A DNA stretch of 64,000 nt from RUG11241 sp964560085 (GTDB lineage Bacteria > Bacillota_I > Bacilli_A > RF39 > UBA660). Positions 58,867-64,000 of this stretch are shown piece after piece (positions within the stretch are counted from its first letter, which is position 1; each line of letters opens with the position of its first letter). The DNA is taken from positions 21,464 through 85,463 of the forward strand of contig CAZLKF010000006.1 of assembly GCA_964560085.1 (NCBI GenBank), written 5' to 3'. The notes under the pieces were generated by a model, which saw nothing but the letters and a program-made list of their open reading frames with translations, was not told the DNA's origin and searched no databases. The position numbers and the translations under genes were made by a program.

Positions 58867-59440
58867 GGGTTTACTTTTTGTTTCTGGTGATGAAGGAATC
58901 ACCAAAGAGCAATTAATGGCAATTTTAGAGATTTCCACTAATGAGTTTGAACAAATTTTAAATGAATTGATTTTTGATTATGATAATAATGAGCGTGGAA
59001 TGCAAATTAAAATATTTGGTAATATTGTGAAAATGGTTACTAAAGACATCCACAAGAGTTACTATCAGAAGTTAACTGAAATAGATTCTGAATCATTTTT
59101 AAGTCAAGGAGCTTTGGAAACATTAGCAATTATTGCCTATAATCAACCAATCACACGTATTAAAGTTGATGAAATAAGAGGTGTTAATACATCTTATTTA
59201 ATGCGCAAACTATTAGATCGTGATTTTATTAAAGATGTAGGAAAAAGTGATGCGCCAGGGCGTCCGACTTTATATGAAATCAGTACAAAATTTTTGGATT
59301 ATTTTGGTTTAAAAAGTATAAGTGATTTACCAAAACTGAATTATGAACAAATAGAAAGTGAAGAAGTAGATTTATTTAGATCGAAGTACACAGAGAGTGA
59401 AGAAGATGACGAAGTTAAAGAAATTTTATCAGGAAAATAA
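58850..59440 (+). CDS. scpB: ScpB, SMC-ScpAB condensin subunit
   Basis: 196 residues: two winged helices with GLLFVSGDEGITKEQL, ALETLAIIAYNQPITR, DEIRGVN and GRPTLYEISTKFLDYFGL. Start at ATG 58850 after GGGAGGTC; an upstream ATG at 58787 is inside scpA without a site. Overlaps the next gene by 35 nt. Confidence 0.94.
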   Translation: MKAAIEGLLFVSGDEGITKEQLMAILEISTNEFEQILNELIFDYDNNERGMQIKIFGNIVKMVTKDIHKSYYQKLTEIDSESFLSQGALETLAIIAYNQPITRIKVDEIRGVNTSYLMRKLLDRDFIKDVGKSDAPGRPTLYEISTKFLDYFGLKSISDLPKLNYEQIESEEVDLFRSKYTESEEDDEVKEILSGK

Positions 59441-60905
59441 ATTAGTTTTAATCATCATATTTTGTTTTACAATATTAACATTTGGTTATTTTGGAGTCAG
59501 TACAGTTATTAATAATGATGGAGTTTTAGATTTTATAATTGACGATACAACTAATGCTGGATATAAATTATATCTTTCAGTTGGTCGTTGGGGTTGGGCT
59601 TTAATAGGGATAATTTTTAAATATTATCCTGTTCCTTTTCTATTTTTAATAATGAATGCTGTTTTATTTTCATTAGCGACAGTTTATTTGTGCCGTATAT
59701 TTAAAATTGAAAAGAATTTGCACAAGATATTAATTGGAATGTTACTTGTATCATTTCCAATTAACGCTTATGCATATTCGTATAGTGGATGGCAGAATTC
59801 GATTGGTATTGCTTTTTTTAGTGCAATTTACGCAACATATTTGCTTAAAAATAGCAATAAAAAAATTCAATATCTATTATGTACATTATTATTTGCATTT
59901 GTTATATCGATATATCAGATGTTTTTACCATATTTAGCAGTCCTATTGGTTTTTATTTCAATACTTGAAATTTCAAGCAATACCAAATTAAAAGAAGCAT
60001 TCAAAAAGATTTTAAAATACTTTATTATATTTGTCTGTGGTTGTATTTTATATTATATTATTGTGAAATTGTCAACATTATTGTTTAATATTAAAATGAA
60101 TAATTATCAAAATGCTAATACAATGTTTAATTTTAATTTATTAACAATATTAAACAATTTTCCTGTTAATTTTATTCAATCATTTGTTGTAAGAGATTTA
60201 TACTTCTTTCCTTTAGTATCACATATATTATTGATAATATTAGTAGTATTTAATTATTTGCAATGCATTAAAAATACTAGAAAAAATGCTAAAATAATAG
60301 TCACTATTTTGTTAATCTTATTAGTGATTGCACCTCAAATAATCAGATTTGTGAAACCAGATCAATGGTTTCACGAAGTGACTTTAATTTCATATACCAT
60401 TTTTTATGCCGGAAATATTGCTTTATTATTTACACATTTAAATAGATGTTCAAAAAAAATTAATAATATTGTTATTGTTAGTTTGATTTTTATAATTATT
60501 TCTTTTGTTATTGCCGATAATAAGGCTGGTGTAATGGCTAAGAATGCTAGTAATTCAGCGTTTTACTATGCAAACAGATTACAAACTAGAATAGAAGCAT
60601 TAGATGGTTACACAAATTTAAAAACTAAAAACTATTATTTTGTTGGTAAATATCGTTTTTATGAATTCCCTTATTCAAAGAGAGCATATACCAACGCTAC
60701 TGGTATAACAACTAACTTTGTTTTTGATACACGTAATTTTGTTGATGCAATAAATGTTATGGGAATTGATGCTATTTATTATAATGATTTAATAGATAAA
60801 GAAACGAAACAAGAACTAAAAAATATTACTAAGGATTTAAAAGCTTATCCAGATAAAGAAGGCTTGTTTATCTATAATGATATTATAGTAATAAAGATGA
60901 AATAA
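59406..60905 (+). CDS. Polytopic membrane protein, GtrII-like glucosyltransferase candidate
   Basis: 499 residues with about ten helices. N-terminal NNDGVLDFIIDD then GRWGWALIGIIFKYYPVPFLF resemble the GtrII (Glucos_trans_II) family, where D/E-R-W and a following helix recur in lipid-linked glucosyl transfer. A soluble extracytoplasmic end (about 395-499) follows. ATG 59406 has GAGAGTGAAG before it; GTG 59397 is also possible. It overlaps scpB by 35 nt but is functionally separate. Assignment is tentative. Confidence 0.6.
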   Translation: MTKLKKFYQENKLVLIIIFCFTILTFGYFGVSTVINNDGVLDFIIDDTTNAGYKLYLSVGRWGWALIGIIFKYYPVPFLFLIMNAVLFSLATVYLCRIFKIEKNLHKILIGMLLVSFPINAYAYSYSGWQNSIGIAFFSAIYATYLLKNSNKKIQYLLCTLLFAFVISIYQMFLPYLAVLLVFISILEISSNTKLKEAFKKILKYFIIFVCGCILYYIIVKLSTLLFNIKMNNYQNANTMFNFNLLTILNNFPVNFIQSFVVRDLYFFPLVSHILLIILVVFNYLQCIKNTRKNAKIIVTILLILLVIAPQIIRFVKPDQWFHEVTLISYTIFYAGNIALLFTHLNRCSKKINNIVIVSLIFIIISFVIADNKAGVMAKNASNSAFYYANRLQTRIEALDGYTNLKTKNYYFVGKYRFYEFPYSKRAYTNATGITTNFVFDTRNFVDAINVMGIDAIYYNDLIDKETKQELKNITKDLKAYPDKEGLFIYNDIIVIKMK

Positions 60906-60938
60906 AAAGTAACACAATTAAAAAGTGTCACTTTTTTT
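60904..60938 (+). terminator. Rho-independent terminator
   Basis: 12-position stem with one A/C mismatch (60904-60915 with 60925-60936), 9-nt loop, T tract to 60938. The stop codon is at 60903-60905. Confidence 0.75.
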
Positions 60939-60939
60939 G

Positions 60940-60948
60940 TGTTATAAT
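60940..60948 (+). promoter_or_regulatory. Extended -10 promoter of amidase 2
   Basis: TGTTATAAT directly after the terminator T tract. Predicted transcript start is near 60955, so only the AGGTGAT at 60954-60960 separates it from the coding part. Confidence 0.6.
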
Positions 60949-60955
60949 AAAATAG

Positions 60956-62767
60956 GTGATCATTACGAAAAAGAAAATTATTTTAATAATAACATTGTTT
61001 ATTTTTACTACAAATGTCAATGCTTACACTGAAAGCGTTATTGATATAACAAAAATGGACATTACAAGTATTCAAGAATCAGTTGATAAAGGATTATTAA
61101 CATATACACAATTGATTCAACTATACTTGGAACGAATTGATGAATATGATGATAAATATAATAGTATTATAACAATTAATAAGAACGCGTTGATTGAAGC
61201 TCAAAAATTAGATGAAGAATATCAAAAAACTGGTCGTCGAAGCTTGATTTTTGGTATTCCTATTATTGTCAAAGATAATATTGATGTTAAAGGAATGCCA
61301 ACAACGGCCGGGGCCAAAGCTTTAGCTGACTCTTATCCCAAAGAAAATGCGAAAATAATACAGAACTTGATTGATAAAGGGGCAATTATTATTGCCAAAA
61401 CTAACATGAGTGAATTTGCATTTGAAGCAATTCGTTCAATGAGTTCATACGGAACGGTTAAAAACGCTTATAATACACTCTACTCAAGCTATGGTTCATC
61501 AGGAGGAACAGCAGTTGCCGTTGCTGCTTCTTTTGCAACTGTTGGTATTGGAACAGATACTAATTCTTCAATTCGTCTCCCTGCCAATGCAGCTAGTTTG
61601 GTTGGATTAAGACCAACATATGGACTATTGTCACAAGACGGCATTTTACCTTATGATTTCACACGTGATACAGCAGGACCAATTACTAAAAATGTTACTG
61701 ATAATGCCATCATGCTTGATATTATGGCCGGTGGTGATGGTACAAAATATCAATTTAAAACTAGTTTAAAAGGGAAAAAAATTGCCGTTTTTACGCAAAT
61801 ATTGAATGGAGATAGTGACTATTCTTCCAAAGCAATGGCAGAGACATATGAGCCAATTAAATCTTTGTTTAATGAAAAAGTAGAACAATTAAAAACTTTA
61901 GGCGCAGAGATAATAGAAATTAATGACTTCTTCAACACAAAAGTTTTGAATTATAATGATTCAACATTGGCGGGTTGGACATGGTGTAATAAATTTAATG
62001 AATACATAAATGGAACAACAGGAACAATTAGGAATTTTAATCAGTTAAACAACTCCAATAAACGAATATTTCCGACTGAAAATTACGCAGCAAGATGTGA
62101 AGAATCTTTTGACTCATTGATTAGCAACAAAGAAAATCGTGATGAATATCGTGATTATGTAATAAGCAAGCTCGAAGGAATTGATGCGGTAATTTATCCT
62201 AATACAAAATCTAAACTTTTGAAAATAGGCCAAGACAACTTGAATGGTGCTTCGAGTATAATTGCTCCGGCTACAGGTTTTCCATCTTTAGCAATTCCGA
62301 TTGGTTTTGATGAAGATTTACCCTATGGGATGGAAATTTTATCAATATCAAATAGAGAACAAATTTTATATGAAATTGCATATGCTTTGGAAACAATTAA
62401 TTATGAATATAAAGTTCCTGAAATATCCCCAAATTTGTATGTAATTGATTCAGATGTAACAGAATTGATTAACTTTTATAAAATAACAGAAGTTGATGTG
62501 ACGAAATATACAGAAGAGTCAGTAGAGTTATATAATAATGCACAATCTGCCATTAAAGATTATATTGCAAATTACGATTCAAATGAAAAAAAAGCAGAAG
62601 AAGCTGAGATATTATTAAATAATTATAAGGAAAGCATTAATAATCTTAAGGAAAAACCATCGAATAATCTTCCAAAATTATCTGCGTTTGTTGCATTAGT
62701 GGTATGTTTAATAATACTACTTAAATTGATTTCAAAAAATAAGAGGAAAAAGAGAAGAAAAAGGTGA
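60956..62767 (+). CDS. Secreted amidase-signature family hydrolase (paralogue 2)
   Basis: About 600 residues with the same plan as the 49649 protein: signal peptide (KKKIILIITLFIFTTNVNA), amidase-signature domain with Lys in IPIIVKDNIDVKG, cis-Ser in YGSSGGTAV, Ser in GTDTNSSIRLP, and a C-terminal helix with basic tail KNKRKKRRKR. The start is odd: the only normal start in frame is GTG 60956, which lies inside AGGTGAT. At the place where ATG stands in similar leaders (GGTGAT plus 4 nt) there is ACG 60965, and ATT at 60962. The coordinates give the GTG; real translation may begin at ACG or ATT. A terminator overlaps the stop. Confidence 0.82.
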   Translation: MIITKKKIILIITLFIFTTNVNAYTESVIDITKMDITSIQESVDKGLLTYTQLIQLYLERIDEYDDKYNSIITINKNALIEAQKLDEEYQKTGRRSLIFGIPIIVKDNIDVKGMPTTAGAKALADSYPKENAKIIQNLIDKGAIIIAKTNMSEFAFEAIRSMSSYGTVKNAYNTLYSSYGSSGGTAVAVAASFATVGIGTDTNSSIRLPANAASLVGLRPTYGLLSQDGILPYDFTRDTAGPITKNVTDNAIMLDIMAGGDGTKYQFKTSLKGKKIAVFTQILNGDSDYSSKAMAETYEPIKSLFNEKVEQLKTLGAEIIEINDFFNTKVLNYNDSTLAGWTWCNKFNEYINGTTGTIRNFNQLNNSNKRIFPTENYAARCEESFDSLISNKENRDEYRDYVISKLEGIDAVIYPNTKSKLLKIGQDNLNGASSIIAPATGFPSLAIPIGFDEDLPYGMEILSISNREQILYEIAYALETINYEYKVPEISPNLYVIDSDVTELINFYKITEVDVTKYTEESVELYNNAQSAIKDYIANYDSNEKKAEEAEILLNNYKESINNLKEKPSNNLPKLSAFVALVVCLIILLKLISKNKRKKRRKR

Positions 62768-62784
62768 AAACACCTTTTTCTTTT
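62757..62784 (+). terminator. Rho-independent terminator overlapping a stop codon
   Basis: 10-bp stem (62757-62766 with 62771-62780), loop AAAA, T-rich tail to 62784; the stop TGA is 62765-62767. Confidence 0.82.
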
Positions 62785-62785
62785 A

Positions 62786-62813
62786 TTTACAAATTTTATA
62801 AATATGATATAAT
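62786..62813 (+). promoter_or_regulatory. Promoter of tRNA-Leu
   Basis: TTTACA (62786-62791), 16-nt spacer, extended -10 TGATATAAT (62805-62813), 12 nt before the tRNA. Confidence 0.65.
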
Positions 62814-62824
62814 AATTTAGTAAT

Positions 62825-62910
62825 GCCGGCCTGGCGGAATGGTAGACGCACTGGACTCAAAATCCAGCGATAGCAATATCATGAGGGTTCAAGTCCCTTG
62901 GCCGGTACCA
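62825..62910 (+). tRNA. tRNA-Leu (CAA)
   Basis: 86 nt with encoded CCA and a long variable arm, as for Leu. Acceptor GCCGGCC/GGCCGGT (one G-T), anticodon stem CTGGA/TCCAG, loop CTCAAAA, anticodon CAA (Leu, UUG), T arm GAGGG-TTCAAGT-CCCTT. Confidence 0.92.
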
Positions 62911-62919
62911 AATTGATTT

Positions 62920-62948
62920 AAACTAATTCATGTTGAATTAGTTTTTAT
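62920..62948 (+). terminator. Rho-independent terminator of tRNA-Leu
   Basis: 11-bp perfect stem (62920-62930 with 62934-62944), loop TGT, T tract 62942-62946. Confidence 0.85.
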
Positions 62949-62999
62949 TTACAAACATCTACAATAATGATAAAATTAAAAATAGGATGGTGTTAGAAG

Positions 63000-63917
63000 A
63001 TGAATGATATGAATAATATGGGTAATCAATTTAATAATCAGAATAATGATCAAAATAATAATTTGAATTTAAATCAATCAACCAATAATGATGGATATGA
63101 AAAACAATCAAATAAAAATAATAATGTACTAGTTGTAATTTTATTAATATTAGTAATAGGACTTTCGGCTTTTATAATTTATGATAAGTTTATAAAAAAA
63201 GAAGAACCAAAAGAACCAAATAGTCCAATTGTTAATCCACCAGTTGAAGAAGAAAATGATGATAATTCTACAGATGAATTTGTTATCAGAAATGTTAACG
63301 GAAAAGAAGTAAAAATTAGTTTTGCTTTTACTGAAAGAAAGAATGTACTTTATTTTGAGTCAGAAGACTTTCCTGAAGACAATGAATATGCTGATGTTTT
63401 AGCTTATGAAATTCGTGCAAATGGTAAGAGTTTAGCAAATGGAAATTATATCGTTCATAGTGATAACGACAACCTTGATTTCAAGGCAGTGCATGATAAA
63501 TACATTGATATAATGAAATCTGGAGTTGGAGTAATAAAAGCGGACAAAGATTATTTATATGTAAAAGAATTTGATACCGGAGTACAAGATATTTATATGA
63601 ATTTAAAGGTATTCGATGAAAATAACAATGTCATATGGAAAAGAGACGTTATAAGAATGGGTGGGCTTGCCTTTGTTGATAGTAGCTGCGAAGGGTATAA
63701 CGAGTTTGTAAAAGAATTCAATGCCAATAATGGCACTCCAGCTGGAACCCAACCAGGAGAATACTACATTACAAATGATGCAATTTATTATATTTCACTT
63801 GAAGGCTGGGAAGAGGAATTACATAAATTTGATGTGCACAAATTAACATTTGAAAATAACAAACCAATCGATTCTAAAGTGACAAGTTGTACTGGAACTG
63901 CAGAAGGAGCAATATAA
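63000..63917 (+). CDS. Asn-rich-tailed membrane protein with extracytoplasmic domain
   Basis: 305 residues: Asn/Gln-rich cytoplasmic tail (1-40), one helix (about 43-61), acidic Pro/Glu linker (67-90), then about 210 extracytoplasmic residues with two cysteines (SSCEGY, TSCTG). AGGATGGTG before ATG 63000. No family recognised; topology parallels CpaB and the 57600 protein. Two terminators follow. Confidence 0.65.
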   Translation: MNDMNNMGNQFNNQNNDQNNNLNLNQSTNNDGYEKQSNKNNNVLVVILLILVIGLSAFIIYDKFIKKEEPKEPNSPIVNPPVEEENDDNSTDEFVIRNVNGKEVKISFAFTERKNVLYFESEDFPEDNEYADVLAYEIRANGKSLANGNYIVHSDNDNLDFKAVHDKYIDIMKSGVGVIKADKDYLYVKEFDTGVQDIYMNLKVFDENNNVIWKRDVIRMGGLAFVDSSCEGYNEFVKEFNANNGTPAGTQPGEYYITNDAIYYISLEGWEEELHKFDVHKLTFENNKPIDSKVTSCTGTAEGAI

Positions 63918-63921
63918 GAAA

Positions 63922-63952
63922 AAAACATAATCATTTTTGATTATGTTTTCTT
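63922..63952 (+). terminator. Rho-independent terminator
   Basis: 12-bp perfect stem (63922-63933 with 63938-63949), loop TTTT; short T tract in the stem end. Confidence 0.78.
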
Positions 63953-63965
63953 AAATTGAAAAATG

Positions 63966-63992
63966 AACCGCACCACAAGGGTGTGGTTTTTT
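63966..63992 (+). terminator. Second terminator in tandem
   Basis: 9-bp stem with one G-T (63966-63974 with 63980-63988), loop ACAAG, T tract 63987-63992. No gene lies between it and the first terminator. Confidence 0.78.
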
Positions 63993-64000
63993 GATATAAT
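63992..64000 (+). promoter_or_regulatory. Extended -10 promoter at window edge
   Basis: TGATATAAT ends exactly at the window edge and begins in the T tract of the terminator at 63966-63992. It would drive a gene outside the window. Confidence 0.5.

Noticed and set aside
1..64000. Use of the mycoplasma genetic code (TGA as Trp)
   Set aside because: TGA ends several intact genes (e.g. 1627, 38825, 62767) and Trp is encoded by TGG throughout.
1..64000. CRISPR array or insertion sequence
   Set aside because: No regularly spaced repeats and no full transposase with inverted repeats were seen; the 13-nt pair at 46797-46830 is too short and AT-rich.

Overview
The window is very AT-rich DNA from a spore-forming, Gram-positive-type bacterium of the Firmicutes/Bacilli side. 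TGA is used as a stop (cysK-like, gpr and second amidase genes), so this is the standard bacterial code, not the mycoplasma code. Bacilli-type gene neighbourhoods are visible: rpsT facing away from gpr-spoIIP-yqxA-like, nfo next to a DUF2624-like gene, scpA-scpB, and rnr-smpB with ssrA nearby. Sporulation genes (cwlJ-like, gpr, spoIIP, CotF-like, CotY/CotZ-like, an orphan membrane kinase) point to an endospore former. An uncultured gut Bacilli lineage (RF39/Erysipelotrichia-like) would fit, but the sequence alone cannot place it. Start sites mostly carry an AGGTGAT-type ribosome-binding site, and many genes have an extended -10 box (TGnTATAAT) with a leader of only about 15-25 nt.

Layout. 1-8.4 kb: end of an unknown gene, cwlJ-like hydrolase, cysteine synthase, an ALDH-like remnant, a cytoplasmic leucine-rich-repeat protein, an orphan transposase-type HTH, a membrane protein and an exported phosphodiester-glycosidase-like protein. 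8.4-28.5 kb: one long same-strand block joining Tad/type IVc pilus parts (CpaB, CpaF, TadB, TadC, Flp-like pilin, two minor-pilin-like paralogues) with type IV secretion parts (VirB6-like, PrgI/VirB3-like, split VirB4, VirB1-like NlpC/P60 hydrolase, lipoprotein, VirD4). 28.5-34.6 kb: rhodanese, rmuC, a tail-anchored protein, then two VirB2-like pilin paralogues on either side of rnr-smpB.

34.6-47 kb: RodA/FtsW-like protein, PTS EIIB-like membrane protein, histidine kinase, rpsT, gpr-spoIIP-yqxA-like, nfo, a class B PBP, rpmG, efp, a hydrolase, a GNAT protein, a sigma-like HTH protein, then a 364-base gap with a possible structured RNA. 47-64 kb: rluB-like gene, ssrA (tmRNA), phosphoesterase, two secreted amidase-signature paralogues, CotF-like pair, tRNA-Val, cyclophilin lipoprotein, 5-FTHF cyclo-ligase, CotY/Z-like coat protein, a heterodimeric ABC exporter, scpA-scpB, a GtrII-like membrane protein, tRNA-Leu and Asn/Gln-rich tailed membrane proteins.

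The most unusual content is the chromosomal Tad-T4SS hybrid. It has all three ATPase classes (CpaF/VirB11-like, VirB4, VirD4), membrane platforms of both systems, its own peptidoglycan hydrolase and several pilin-like subunits. No relaxase, integrase or direct-repeat boundary is visible, so it may be a resident surface or secretion machine and not a complete conjugative element. The two VirB2-like proteins keep a nearly identical membrane part but have strongly diverged cysteine-containing ectodomains.
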